Assembly: GCA_946811695.1 (NCBI GenBank)
Contig: OX328124.1
Coordinates: forward strand, 83,828,923 to 83,892,922
Direction: 5' to 3'
DNA: 64,000 nt
Source of the DNA: Gonocerus acuteangulatus
Taxonomy: Eukaryota; Arthropoda; Insecta; Hemiptera; Coreidae
Shown here in pieces: positions 10,456 through 21,990 of the stretch. Position numbers and translations under genes: made by a program. Position 1 is the first letter of the stretch, and each line of letters opens with the position of its first letter. Under the pieces are notes generated by a model. It was given only the letters and a program-made list of their open reading frames with translations, was not told the origin of the DNA and made no database searches.

Positions 10456-11795
10456 ATAGCCCTTCTAGTTGCACATCCAAGGATGATCCCAGTTTGGACA
10501 TGCCCTTTTAGCTAAAGGATCGATTTCCTTTCTGTAGTTAGGCTTTATACTTCGTTTTACTACCCTCACTGCCTCTGATGGGGCTTCAAAATGGAAGTGA
10601 AATTCTATTAAAAATGACTATTATGTAAAATGGTTTTCATTTTCATGATTTTACGCTCGGCCTATTTTATAAAAAAAAAATCAAACAAAAAAATAAATAA
10701 GGGTGTTGTCACGCCACAACGTCTGGATATAGAATATTTGATGGAATATTGAAAAAAAATTAATACAATTTGATTACTGTTTTATTTTTCGCTCCAGACT
10801 CCTAGAGTTTTGATAGAACGACGTCACTGCGTTCAAATGCAGTAATTTCAACTTAGTATACTGTCATTTTTCTGTTGTGATGCCTATGATCTTGCTTCTC
10901 TTTGAGATTTCAGACAAATGGCACTAGGCGTAAGAACGGAAAGGCGCTAAGAATATTCTGCTCTTGGGAGTAGGAATTTCTTGTTTTCGTAAGTTTTCCT
11001 TCCTTTTCAATAATTATTTGAATTTTAACATCCACTTATACCTAAGGAATATTTTTATGAGGGGTTGTTGTTTCGCTCTTTTATAACCAAAGCAACTGGA
11101 TCCTGTCTTAGGAATATGACAAAATATTCAGAAACAAATTTTATTAGTACCAGACTGTTGATATTTTCCTATCTTTTTCTAAAAATTCAGTCTATTTCAA
11201 TATTTGCAATGGTTAGTTTTAGTTGCTCTTGGAAGATATTTATGATTCTTGGTAATAAGGATAAATAATTTTCATTTACATCCTCATTGAGGTTAAACTT
11301 AATTATTAAGTGTGAAATATCGAACACATGGCTGTGTGAAGGTCTATGTCTATTTTGATAAAGGAATAAAGAGAAGAGAAAGAACTGTTTGAGGCTGGAA
11401 AAGTCTGACAAAGACCCCTTTAAATTCAAGATACAGCCTCTCTGGCAGGTCAGGATTTAAAAAGTCTAAATTGAATTGAAGCTTTGTTGGAAAGGTAGAT
11501 CCATTTTGCAGCTTCGTTCCACTCTCGCGACACCTGAGTGGCACTTTTTTAAGTGCTTCCTGTTCAATACGATTATTTAATCAGATCTTCATGAAAATGC
11601 ACTAATTTGAGAAACTAAAAATACCTATATTTCCTGGAATTAACATTTTTAAGATTGATCATATATCTTTCAAACTTTGACCGCTGCTATAGGCAAACTA
11701 ATAACTAGTTTACGATCAAGCATTGAAAAGTCCGTCAATGTTTGCATTGCATTACTGAAGAATGTGCTTAAAATAACCCATGTAATTACGAAATA
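10456..11795. other. AT-rich sequence without recognised genes
   Basis: Several short ORFs show no domain signature and are judged chance. No repeats beyond homopolymers were recognised. Confidence 0.4.
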
Positions 11796-11799
11796 AACA

Positions 11800-11915
11800 C
11801 AAATAATGCCGTGAAGATAGTTAGCTGTCGAGGTGATAAGCAATACGATGTTTTTAAACAATTGTATTAAGGACGTTTTGGCTCGTCTTTGGTAGCCTTA
11901 GTCAGCAATGAATGC
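11800..11915 (-). mobile_element. GAAAC-box element end (partial copy of 35857-36605 family)
   Basis: On the minus strand it reads CTGACTAAGGCTACC, then GCCAAAACGTCC, and it ends with GCTTATCACCTCGACAGCTA and ACTATCT. Both parts recur in the 749-bp insertion at 35857-36605 (36467-36500 and 36567-36593). This is a 3' fragment of that family. Confidence 0.6.
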
Positions 11916-12442
11916 CGGGGTGGTGCAAGACCAAAGTTAGCAGCTAAGAGACCATGGTCAAAATACAGAAACGAGGGGTTTTCTGGTAATTTAAATACCT
12001 GCAAGAGTGAATTTATTGCCTCCCCCACCAAAAAAGAAATGGTTGCCTTTTAGCACTTAAATAGATGTAGTGACCTTAAAGAATGAAATTTTATCCGAAT
12101 TCTAACCTTGCACGGCATCCCTTGCATCATTATTACCTATTAGGAGCTAATATAAACCCTAAAAATACGTTCATGCTCTTTTCAAAGGAAGGTGAGTGTC
12201 CTTTCGAATTTTGTGTGAAAAACTTTAATGAGGAGATTTTATTAACCTTTTGAATGTTTCTATAGATTTTGATTTCTTTACGTTTTTCGTAAAAACTGCT
12301 TATACCTGTTAATTCATTTTAGCACTTTCCTCCGAAGGAAAGTAGCTATTGAGGTTGCACTCATGACGGAATTTTTGGAAAATTTCTTCGAATCTTTATC
12401 GATCCTACCTATTAGACACCGAAAATGACCCCCGTTCAAATT

Positions 12443-12452
12443 TATATATATA

Positions 12453-12511
<59 letters not shown>
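12443..12511. repeat. (TA)n core of R-A copy 2
   Basis: TA run at the fixed internal position of the R-A family. Confidence 0.95.
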
Positions 12512-12515
<4 letters not shown>

Positions 12516-12625
12516 GTTAACACGATACAGACCAGAGTTTTTGTTTTTTCGCCATGAAACTTGGAATGTAGTATTCTTCCATCAAACGATTCAACGAGTT
12601 CGTTAACCAACAAAATCGGTCCATG

Positions 12626-12643
12626 TGGGGGGGGGGGGGGGGT
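12626..12643. repeat. poly-G tract
   Basis: Uninterrupted run of about 18 G, in the same context (AATCGGTCC before, TTTACTCCGGA after) as G-runs in R-A copy 3. Confidence 0.9.
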
Positions 12644-13359
12644 TTACTCCGGAGCCAAAGTGGATATTTGCCAATACCAGCCATAATATTTGTTATATTT
12701 TAACGAAACTCGGTATTCGCTATGGTCAACTGAAGAGAAAAAATTGTTATAAAAATAAACTAAATCGGTTGACTAGAAGGGAGGGTTTACTCCGGAAAGA
12801 AATGACTAATTTCCTTATACCGGTCGTAATTTCTGTTGTATTGTTACGAATCTCTTTATACGTCCTGGCAATCTAATAAGAAAGAAGTGATATGACTTTG
12901 TACTATGTTTCAATTGAATTCTTCCGCCAAACGTAGGTTCGCGAAACTCATCAAGATCAATAGATCAAAATGTCAAGCTTTGCGTATGTAGTACTTAGTG
13001 TAGTACCCCGCATACACAAAACTCTAAAAGGAAATTAATTAGAAAATTAATAATTGAAACAGCTGCTCGTAAAAAATGCAAAAGAGTAGAACAATTTATG
13101 TTTTTATTTTTTTTATTTATCTATATAGGTTATTTACAGCAAATTATTCAGTAATGCAGTCTACACAACCCAAATTCTGAGAAAAGTGCTTAGTTATGCA
13201 GCTCCTGCGCGACGGACTTTTTTTTTTCTTGTTACCTAACTTTCGATGTGTGTAAACCATGTGTTCCTGGCTAGAAAGTTAAAATGAATTATTTTTAGTT
13301 GAACGGTTTATAATTATTAAAATCGACGAGAATTGTTAAAAGGGTCATTGGTTAGTTTG

Positions 13360-13535
13360 TTTTTTTTTATGGCGCAACCACTTTTAGGCTAATAGCAACG
13401 GGCTGTCAATAGGAATTCATGGGGAAGCACGGGATTTCTTCTGCAGCAGGAAAACTCAAACTTATGGAGGCGGGACTCAAACCCCCATCTCCCGCATGAG
13501 AATTCTAGACGCTAGTCACAGGGCCACGGGGAGAC
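13360..13535 (-). mobile_element. tRNA-derived SINE (diverged)
   Basis: Minus-strand order: GTCTCCCCGTGGCCCTGTGA head with A-box-like sequence, CTCATGCGGGAGAT, B-box-like GGTTTGAGTCCCGCC, body, then GCGCCATAAAAA tail (T-run at 13361-13369 on the plus strand). Same family as 28298-28474 and 58953-59114. Pol III transcription is inferred from the boxes; diverged and likely inactive. Confidence 0.7.
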
Positions 13536-14100
13536 GAGAAGTTTAAAAATATCTAAGTTTTGTGTTAATTATATTTGTCGTAATCAGATTAGTTCATTAA
13601 TAAAGTTTGCCCGGCCTGAGCATGATCTATGTATTTGATTGTTCTTGCCGATGATATATTGAGTTGGCATTTGAAAGCCCGTAGAGTTATGGCACATCAC
13701 GTAGGCGGGCACGCGATATACCGCCTGTTTCACGGATTCACTCATTCCCTCTTCCAGGAAGAGATTAATCGTGTTCGGCTTAGCAGCATATCAATCATTG
13801 TATACGATTCTATAAAAAGTTGATAGTTTTCAAATATTTATGTTCAACATCGTAATGATCGAATTTATATTAAACATTATGCCGAAATTACGCCCGATTT
13901 TGGAACACCATTTTTATAACCTGCCAATGTATTTCAATAGATCTGTGTGAGGTTGTGTTTAATAACCTAAGATAATGATTTTCATATTATTATTAAAAGT
14001 TTTTCATATTCAATACAGTAAATTTTGAATATTAAAAATTATTTTTTTTTCGGAAATTTCATTTTTTACCCTTTTACCTTTATAAGGTTTTTAGTTATTA
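13536..14100. other. AT-rich sequence, no recognised feature
   Basis: The short plus-strand ORF at 13629-13823 has no recognisable domain. Nothing else was seen. Confidence 0.4.
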
Positions 14101-14104
14101 TTTT

Positions 14105-14155
14105 TTGTAAGCAATTCACCTTGCTGTTGCAGAGCTCTGTGAATAAATAAATAAA
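14105..14155 (+). mobile_element. LINE 3'-end stub
   Basis: AGCAATTCACCTTGCTGTTG followed by GCAGAGCTCTGTGAATAAAT and further AAATA repeats. It aligns with the 3' end of the LINE at 46265-46319 (AGCAAGTCACCTTCGTTGCG, AAGCTCTTAAAATAAATAAA). A severely 5'-truncated copy is inferred; no TSD was established. Confidence 0.5.
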
Positions 14156-14242
14156 TTTAAACCTCCGAAATTTTTGTGATCCACGGGTTCTGAGAAATTT
14201 TATAGTCGGTACTTTTGGTTTTCATCATAAATTCGAGGTCAT

Positions 14243-14284
14243 AAGCGGGTTTCCTCCCTATATAGATATGGAGGAAACGCGCTT
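14243..14284. repeat. hairpin related to R-A family boundary
   Basis: Arms AAGCGGGTTTCCTCC and GGAGGAAACGCGCTT around a 12-base loop. Similar words (GCGCGGTTCC, GAACCCGCTTATGAGGT) flank R-A copy 1 at 5530-5575. Confidence 0.5.
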
Positions 14285-14625
14285 AATAATGGATGTTCTG
14301 AAATCATATAATGAAAAAAGCTTTTTATGAGTACATGATGTTATTTACAGTGTCCCATTTAGGGGCTGTTTTGTTTTCAAATTCTTCTATGTCAGTTTCA
14401 AGTTTATTGAATATCTTTTTAAGTAATATCTTTAAACTATTATTTTTATTACTTACTGTTCTGTACTCTTTGTGGCTGGATTGAGTTTTTTGTTTGGGCT
14501 GCTTTATTGAAGCCCGAGTGAACTCGGGTAATGACATGAACTACAATATGTATCTTGCTTTATTATTTCTTCTTGAAGATGACCCAAAATATTCCTAAAT
14601 GTTATGCTTGGAAGGCTTAGGGTTA

Positions 14626-14765
14626 GTAAAGCAGTAGCCTTATATTTTTAACGACTTTATTTATTATTTCCACTGCCTCTGTAGCGAAGAGTAGCGAAAA
14701 ATGCATGAAGCATGTGGGCCGTAAATAATAAATTAAGTGTTTAAGAATTAAAGGCTACTGCTTTA
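14626..14765. mobile_element. small foldback (MITE-like) element
   Basis: Inverted arms 14626-14670 and 14721-14765, about 80% identical by eye, with GTAAAGCAGTAGCCT at the outer left and AGGCTACTGCTTTA at the outer right. No coding content. It abuts the 33-bp minisatellite. Confidence 0.55.
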
Positions 14766-14823
14766 TCAACGGTTAACCTTCAATGAAGTGAATACCTATC
14801 TTGTTGGTTTTTCCTTTCTAAAA

Positions 14824-15318
14824 GGAGTTGAAGGGGTCATTACAAAAAGCAGAAAAGGAGTTGAAGGGGACATTACAAAAAGCAGAAAAGGAGTTGAAGG
14901 GGTCACTAAAAAAAGCAGAAAAGGAGTTGAAGGGGTCATTAAAAAAAGCAGAAAAGGAGTTGAAGGGGTCATTACAAAAAGCAGAAAAGGAGTTGAAGGG
15001 GTCATTACAAAAAGCAGAAAAGGAGTTGAAGGGGTCATTACAAAAAGCAGAAAAGGAGTTGAAGGGGACATTACAAAAAGCAGAAAAGGAGTTGAAGGGG
15101 TCACTAAAAAAAGCAGAAAAGGAGTTGAAGGGGTCATTACAAAAAGCAGAAGAGGAGTTGAAGGGGTCATTACAAAAAGCAGAAAAGGAGTTGAAGGGGA
15201 CATTACAAAAAGCAGAAAAGGAGTTGAAGGGGACATTACAAAAAGCAGAAAAGGAGTTGAAGGGGTCACTAAAAAAAGCAGAAAAGGAGTTGAAGGGGTC
15301 ATTAAAAAAAGCAGAAAA
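14824..15318 (+). repeat. 33-bp minisatellite, 15 copies
   Basis: Fifteen tandem units of 33 bp (AAGGAGTTGAAGGGG core) with four variants: TCATTACA, ACATTACA, TCACTAAA and TCATTAAA after GGGG. Because 33 is divisible by three, two plus frames and two minus frames stay open for about 170-180 codons. One plus frame reads an 11-residue repeat, KELKGSLQKAE. No frame has an ATG start, and the KELKG frame has a TAA directly upstream, so I treat the array as non-coding. The variant order is not random: the opening run S,T,K,K reappears in expanded form at the end, suggesting higher-order duplication. Confidence 0.9.
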
Positions 15319-15784
15319 GTCCAAAAATAAATTTTTCAGAAACTTGGAAAAACAAAATGTGTTGCTTCATTTGTGCTAGAAAAAATAAAAACAGCTTTTA
15401 AACCAACTATTGTACCCGCTAACAGCTTTTCGTTGGACATAAAACAAATTTATTTTTTAAGAGGATAGTTGAAAATGTAAAAAAAAAAAAAAAAACTGGA
15501 GCTCTCTGGTTTTTGTAGAAATCTTAGTTAAATGAAGGATGAAATAATTTAATCCTCAAATACTATTATTTATTATATAATCCTGACAAATTACAAATCA
15601 TTTTTGAATGATAAACATTCTGAGAATAGCAGACAGGTCCAAGGACTAGTTTGGATTTTGGGTGAAAGGCCTTGCACTTGTCTTATTTTTGTAGATATAT
15701 TGTATTATTTTTCTATATATAATGAGACCTATCTGGTTTTTGGGGACAGTAATAATATTAATATGTAGAGCTGACTTTGGAGAG

Positions 15785-15852
15785 GAAGATGTATTTATCT
15801 CAAAATAGAAATTTTTGGACTTCTCTGGTTTTTGTAATGAACCCTTCAATTC
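15785..15852 (-). repeat. inverted copy of the minisatellite exit
   Basis: Reading the minus strand, GAATTGAAGGGTTCATTACA and CCAGAGAAGTCCAAAAATTT parallel the last 33-bp unit plus its unique right flank at 15290-15345. One unit and the exit sequence are therefore present in opposite orientation about 450 bp away. Confidence 0.65.
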
Positions 15853-16004
15853 TTGTTATTATTTTACTACACAGGTACACTTATTAAACGAGCCTGAGAT
15901 ATTTCCGGTATATACATCCCAGATATTTCCCATGAACGAGTTAATTCTCTAGCGCAATCGCATGAAATATTTTTACTTTAGATCTTATTACTAGTTATTA
16001 AATA

Positions 16005-16134
16005 GACTACATTTTAGCACTTTCCTCCGAAGGAAAGTAGCTATTGAGGTTGCACTCATGACGGAATTTTTGAAAAATTTCTTCAAATCATTATCGATCC
16101 TAACTAGTAAACACTGAAAATGACCCCCGTTAAA

Positions 16135-16223
<89 letters not shown>

Positions 16224-17250
16224 TGTTAAAACGATAGCGGCCAGAGTTTTTGTTTTTTTTCGTCCCGAAACTTGGTATATAGCATTCAATTAGCAAACGA
16301 TTGAACGAGTTCGTTAACCACCAGAATCGGTCCACCGGAAGGGGGGGTTTACCCCGAATCCAAAACACTAATTTGACCATGTCAGCCGTAATATTTGTTA
16401 TATTTCAACGAAACTTGGTATTCGTAGTGGTAATATAGAGAGAAAAGTGAGATATAAAAATTAACTAAATCGGTTCATAAGGAGGGGGGGGGTTACTCCG
16501 GACCCACAATACCAATTTGCCACTACCAGCCGTGATTTTTGGTATATTTCGACGAAACTCGGCATTCGTAGTGGTAATCTACAGGTAAAATATGTGTTGT
16601 AAAAATAAACTAAATCGGTTCTTTAGGAGGGGGGGGGGGGTGTTACTCCGGACCCACAATACCAATTCGCCACTACCAGCCGTGATTTTTGGCATATTTT
16701 GACAAAACTCGGTATTCGTAGTGGTAATCTACAGGTAAATATGTGTTGTAAAAATAAACTAAATCGGTTCGTTAGGAGGGGGGGTTTACTCCGGACCCAA
16801 ATTACTAATATAGGTCGTGGGTATCTCATTAGAAAGACGTTTTGTAAAAATGAAGTAAATCGGTCTAGCGGAAAGGAGGGTTTACTTCAAACTCTGTTTC
16901 ATTTGAATTAACCCGCCAGACGTAGGTTCCCAAAGCCGCCGCGAGGAGCGCTATCTCCCACTAATAGGACTGTATCCTGTTCCTGCGTCAGATCAAAAGA
17001 CGGAAAATGAAGTTTTTGTGTATTTATTAAGTAGTTGAGTATCATGTATTAACATAACTCTCGAAGCTAATTATTTACAAAATTAATAATTGAACAGTCC
17101 TCATAAGAAATGTAAATGAGCAGAACTATTCACGTTTTTATTTTATTTGTATAGGTTATTTACAGCAAATTATTCAGTAATGTAGTATACACTAGAAAAT
17201 TCTGAGGAAAGTGCTTAGTTATGCAGCTCCAGCGTGACGGACTTTTTTTT
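16005..17250 (+). repeat. R-A family repeat, copy 3 (internally amplified)
   Basis: Same left module (TTTAGCACTTTCCTCCGAAG), (TA)n core and exit (GTGCTTAGTTATGCAGCTCC) as 12307-13235. The module with TCGGTATTCGTAGTGGTAAT, AACTAAATCGGTT, a G-run and TTACTCCGGACCCA is repeated about four times between 16300 and 16900 at a spacing near 130 bp. Internal tandem growth explains the larger size. Confidence 0.75.
16138..16220. repeat. (TA)n core of R-A copy 3
   Basis: Near-perfect TA run with one C interruption. Confidence 0.95.
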
Positions 17251-17504
17251 ATTACTTTTAGATAGACTGTGTTATTGTTTTCGCTGCTTTATGGAAGCCT
17301 CTGATAAGTAGAGTTATGTTATGAACTACAACAAATATCTCGAAAAAATATTATATTTTCGCGCAATTAAAAGCTGCATGCATTGAACTTAAAACGCATA
17401 CAAATTATTTTAGTACTCCCAGTACTAAATTAACTCATTAGAGGAAATGTCGGTTTTTTACATTCGTCTATTGAAAGATACAATTTCGTAAATGTTGAAC
17501 ATAA

Positions 17505-17735
17505 ATTTATTTATCCAACGTTTCGGATTGACATGCAAACCTTCTTCAGGGCTATGGAGGATAGGGATAACAGTTCCGTTTCGTGGAGGTTACATCTTTG
17601 CAAAGAAAGATTGCATGTCAAGCCGAAACGTTGGCAAAAATAAAACTCATTTTAGTTATAAAATGAAGTTTTTATTCAATCACATGAACACACCCCGATA
17701 ATCAACACCTTCTATATCTCAACGGTCAACTATAT
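17505..17735 (+). mobile_element. GAAAC-box inverted-repeat element, copy 1
   Basis: Arms CCAACGTTTCGGATTGACAT (about 17517) and ATGTCAAGCCGAAACGTTGG (about 17615) face each other. The minus-strand core reads CTGAAGAAGGTTTGCATGTC, then AATCCGAAACG: CTGANGA, a stem, then GAAAC. To the right lie GGCAAAAATAAAACTCATTT and TATATCTCAACGGTCAAC, which recur in direct orientation at 18140-18236. No protein is encoded. Confidence 0.65.
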
Positions 17736-18089
17736 CGTCGATACAAAAGCAAAGTAATGAATGTGGAAAAACGCATTTTTCATTTCAATTTTTTTGGTTT
17801 ATTTTGGCCTGTTGAACGTTGCGACAAATTCTCGAAAATTAAAGAAAAATAATTATTATTATAAGTAATTAATAATCACAGATAATCAAATTTACGAATG
17901 TGCATTAAGTCTTATTAAAATATATCATAGGGTAAAATATATATAAAGTCATCTATAAGGTACCAAATATTTTTCACATTTGATACTTTTCATTTGTATC
18001 GACGAAAACTTCTCTATTATCAACAAAAAAAGGGGCAACTAGAAACAATATGGATACCAGAAATTTAGCCTCCAAGAACGGAACAATCC

Positions 18090-18236
18090 TCCCTCGCCTC
18101 CATAGCCCTGAAGAAGGCTTGCTGTCAAGCCGAAACCTTGGCAAAAATAAAACTCATTATCGCTATAAAATGTAGTTTTTATTTAATCACATGATTGAAC
18201 CCTCGGAAAGCTTTCTATATCTCAACGGTCAACAAT
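18090..18236 (+). mobile_element. GAAAC-box element, copy 2 (hammerhead-like core)
   Basis: The core at 18108-18138 reads CTGAAGA, one A, stem GGCTTG / CAAGCC with a 4-base loop CTGT, then GAAAC. It is followed by CTTGGCAAAAATAAAACTCA, an ATAAAATG/TTTTATT hairpin-like tail and TATATCTCAACGGTCAAC. It is a direct repeat of 17611-17735, so the pair resembles a long-terminal-repeat-like arrangement. The hammerhead order is CUGANGA-stem II-GAAA; the extra A before the stem departs from the canonical core, so activity is doubtful. Confidence 0.6.
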
Positions 18237-18839
18237 GTCTTCCCAATCAATTTATATTGTCCTCACGCCAGGATTCTGTCTGCCAATCCGCTGCAATATT
18301 CTCTCATTTTGTGTGACATTTATGCTGAACAATTGGATTATAGTTGTTTAATTATAACCCGCACTATATCTTGTCTACAATCTTCTACAGTGTACTTGTC
18401 AAATAGTCCGTAACGAGATTTGTGGTTGATGGTATGAAAGGAGATAGGAGGTATAAATGAGATTACCCCAACGGATGAAGAGAACGGCTGGTGGTGTAGT
18501 GGTGGCTATACCTGTCTAGATGGAATAAAGCCCTTCGATATTGGAGTTCTACTTGTTCTTCCTCATATACCACCCAATATCTATTGACTTCGCCGATATA
18601 CTCCAATCAAACCTCCTCGCTCAACTGTAACCTTCTACTCAGATCATATATCATCAATAACTTCCGAAGTACTGGTTTTAGATGCATAAATATACCTTTA
18701 TAAACATATAGATCGCTAATTCCCTAATTCGCAGTATATATATATATATAAATAAAATAAAAATTAAGTGAAAAATACAATTATTCAAATTTATTAAAAA
18801 AGGAGCTAAAATTCAAAACAAAATAAGAGGATCTTATCA

Positions 18840-19238
18840 TCTATATATATATAAAACGTGTCTGTCTGTTTTTCGTTTATTTGTTCCTTATACAAATCTG
18901 CACCGTTTGATACGAGAAATCTCCTAGGCTCGGTCAAAATAGTCAAATTTCAAAATTTGGTCAAAAGTTTTGTTCAAGAAAAATTGGCTACACTGAACCA
19001 TTCAGATTGTGACGGTCATTTTGAATCGACAGCAGGCTCTGCTACTGGCTTCTGTCGGCTGTTAGACGAAGTGCTGTTGTGCTGGCCTCTGCCGGTATCA
19101 TTATGAACTAAAAGAAATTCACATCGTTTGACCGATTTTTGTAACTGGGTATAGACAACTAGGTATCAAGTAGATCTTGATACGGGGAGAGTCATAGACA
19201 GAAAGTAGGCGTATCATGGCACACTGGGTAACAGCTAG
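18840..19238 (+). mobile_element. non-autonomous Helitron (399 bp)
   Basis: Begins TCTATATATATATAAAACGT and ends GGGTAACAGCTAG, preceded by A (18839) and followed by T (19239). These are the TC...CTRR ends and A|T insertion site of Helitrons, which move by rolling-circle replication. The same ends occur at 32770 and 38585. Internal sequence after GTGTCTGTCTGTTT and CCTTATACAAATC is shortened relative to that larger copy. No Rep/helicase is encoded. Confidence 0.75.
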
Positions 19239-19239
19239 T

Positions 19240-21042
19240 AGAAAATAAAAACTTCTAAGTATGACATTTGTAATTGTTATTATTTTTGTATGTTTTATTT
19301 CAGCCAATAACCGGTTTAATCCGCAGCTAATGGTTTCGACGTGCAAGCGATGCCTAATAAAAAAAAATTATGCAAACTGTTGGGATAAAAATGTACCGGA
19401 ATGAAAATTATTTATCTTTTTACTAAAGTTACCAAGCTATTATTACTTTTCTTTTAAATACAAATATTTAAATCACAACAAATTAAACATAGAAATTATT
19501 AATTCTTAGATAAACTTAATTATTAATAATAATAATAATTAAATAATTTAAATAATAAACCAGAAGATAGAAATTTCGCGTCCCCGAAACTGTTCCTTTT
19601 GTCGGGCAGAGAAATGTATAATTTCCAATGTATTTTAATGTAAATTATCAACAACACTATACAGACAAAAAAATTACTATAAAAAATAAATAAATAATCA
19701 GAAAAAAAACACTATAAGAAAATAATAATGGTTAAGTCGTTTTTCGTAAAATAATTGAATCGCTAATAGATACCTTCATTTTGTTAGATTGTGCACGAAT
19801 GCGGCCTAGTACGGCGATGCAATTTATAGGATAGTAACGCAAATACATCTACTTTTAGGTAAAACTATGGGGAGGCCATAGCTCAGCACCAATTTTTTTT
19901 TCTACTTTAAATAAACTATGGATAATTCAGTTTTATTACAAATTCCTTTACAACCTGAATGGAAAACCTTAATGGTCTATTTTGGCAAACAAAACATTTC
20001 TTTCAAAATCTACATATATACGTGAGATTGCTTGGGTGAAACCAATTTTTCAGCAATAAAATATTGTTTTGTTTGTCACTAAAAATTTCTACTCGGTGTG
20101 AAAAAAAAGGTGTTTTGGGATCACTTTTATTATTAGTAAAATGGCAATGGAATATTATAGCATTATTCTACAATTAATTAGGTATAAAAAAATCTTAGTT
20201 CAAACGGGGTTGAATACTAACGGTTCGGGAGGTTTTTTCCCTCCCGGCATCAATGTGCGCCGTCAAAAATGCTTAACTCTTTGGCGACTTTGTGATCGGT
20301 GGCGGAATTCTTTTCTTTGATTGGTCACGTTCAAAAATCCACCCCTTCACTTTCATGATTTATTGATGAGCAGTCCTTTACGGCTTACGTTATTGATCGG
20401 CCTTTGTAAACATTGCTTACTTACTTCTCGGTTGTAAGCCATTCTTAAAGCCCTTTGAAGATCTAAAGTGCCAGCTGCACTTATATACCTGCTAAAATTC
20501 GAGGAGACAAATTGTAATAAATAATTTAATAATTACTTGCACTCATACATGTTAGTATATTTATTATTAAAAAATAAACTGCAATTATTTTCTTATTTTT
20601 TTTTCTCATTATTTTTATTTTATTTTTTTAGTTCACATATTATGCTTAAGTTTTTCAATTATTATTTTTATTCCTTTATAGAGTTAAGAATAACTATTAA
20701 AAATATGTGAATTATTAAACTCATTTAATAATATTCAAATATATCATATTCATTCCTTATCATTACATCATTTTGTATTAATGTTGTCGTTGATTTACGC
20801 TAACCAACGGTGGTATCAATACCTTTCTATAATTAATGATGTTCGGATTATTCAATTTTTAGTTACTACTTTCATACATGATGAAACCAATGATTAATTT
20901 TCTAAATTACTAGGATGATTCTTATTATTAATTTTACAAAGCCATCTATTAGAAAATGATACAAGATATACAACTCACCAAGGAAGCAATCTGTTTACTA
21001 ATAAATAAAATAAATCTTTGATCTTCTAGTTATTGTAAAATC
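19240..21042. other. AT-rich sequence, with a GC-richer island at ~20205-20530
   Basis: Mostly poly-A/T-rich sequence without genes. The island carries a GGGAGG-T6-CCCTCCC hairpin near 20230 and a GATTGGTCACG (inverted CCAAT) motif near 20320. A promoter is conceivable, but no adjacent exon was recognised. Confidence 0.35.
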
Positions 21043-21578
21043 CAGGGGTAGAAAATAATTGTTAACTTTTGTTTAAAAAAGGTATTTATTAAACTTTTTT
21101 TTCGAAAAGTAAAAGTTATAAAATACCTTTTTGGATTTAAACGTTTTTAAAAAATGTTGTTTTTTTAACTGCTATTTCTTAACTATAAAAATAAAAGTTT
21201 TAAAGTAATTGGTATTAATACACTTAATAGGAAAATGTTTAAAGAAATGAAGTGAACCTAATAATGTTCATTTTTTTTGTATAAACAGATATATTTCAGT
21301 AAATAAACAAAAAACATTCCAATTATTTTTATCTTATTCAACCCTAAAATTCTTAATTCAAATACTTAAAACTTTTATTTCAAATTGAAAAAAATGAAAG
21401 CATTACTTTTACTTTTATTTTCATGCACTTAACTTTATAAGTTCCTAAATAACTTTTACTCTTAAAACTTTTAAATAAAAGTTTTTTTAACTGTTATTTC
21501 TTAACTTATAAAATAAAAGATTTCACTTAACAGTTAAATTTTAACTTTTTCGATAAAAAAATAACTTTTCGACCCCTG
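21043..21578. mobile_element. candidate hAT-like MITE
   Basis: Terminal inverted repeats CAGGGGTAGAAAA (21043) and TTTTCGACCCCTG (ending 21578) differ at one position and match the CAGGGG start common in hAT elements. Flanking 8-mers GTAAAATC and GTAAACCA share five leading bases, a decayed 8-bp TSD at best. The interior is repetitive AACTTTT/AAAAGTT sequence without an ORF. Confidence 0.5.
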
Positions 21579-21881
21579 GTAAACCAATTCACGTAATTAA
21601 TTATAATTGACCGAAAGTTCAGACTAGTATGTATGTACGAGATATGTAGTACATTGGTAAACAATGAGAGAGGGATGGTTCATGTAAACATGTTCTGACT
21701 CTGGTCCTAACCTCTCGTATCAACGGTATTTTCTCACATAACAAACAAGCAGTCATTGCACATAACAATAAACAGAGCAAATCAACGAGATATCCCTTAT
21801 TATATGTATGCGCAATGATTAAAAACCTTCAACATAAACGTTTAAACTGGCTCACAAATAAAAAATTGTCACTTCCTTCAT

Positions 21882-21884
<3 letters not shown>

Positions 21885-21914
<30 letters not shown>

Positions 21915-21990
21915 TGAACACAAAGCGCTTTTATTAGCTCTTGGGATCCTCTTCAGAGCTTTGGTATCACGCCTGTTTTCAGCACTAGCA
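21885..21990 (-). repeat. poly-T tract plus GAAAC-box-related fragment
   Basis: A run of about 30 T is followed by CACAAAGCGCTTTTATTAGC and CCTCTTCAGAGCTTTGG. The same words (AAGCGCTTTTAGCAGC, CTTCAGAGCTTTT) occur at 59410-59435. On the minus strand it reads CTCTGAAGAGGATCC, the CTGANGA box of the family. Confidence 0.4.

Larger units (their letters stand above)
12307..13235 (+). repeat. R-A family repeat, copy 2
   Basis: Starts with a small hairpin CTTTCCTCCGAAGGAAAG and GTTGCACTCATGACGGAATT. A (TA)n core follows, then GTTCGTTAACC...AATCGGTCC, a G-run, one partial internal unit (ACGAAACTCGGTATTCG, AACTAAATCGGTT) and the exit GTGCTTAGTTATGCAGCTCC. The same order is repeated at 16005-17250. 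No protein is encoded; a non-autonomous mobile repeat is inferred from the shared modular structure. Confidence 0.7.

Noticed and set aside
14788..15379. 180-residue repeat proteins on both strands
   Set aside because: The 33-bp period keeps four frames open at once; no ATG start, and a stop lies directly before the KELKG frame. Annotated as minisatellite.
18482..18600. tRNA-like head (GGTGGTGTAGTGG)
   Set aside because: No B box at the right spacing and no tail; chance similarity.
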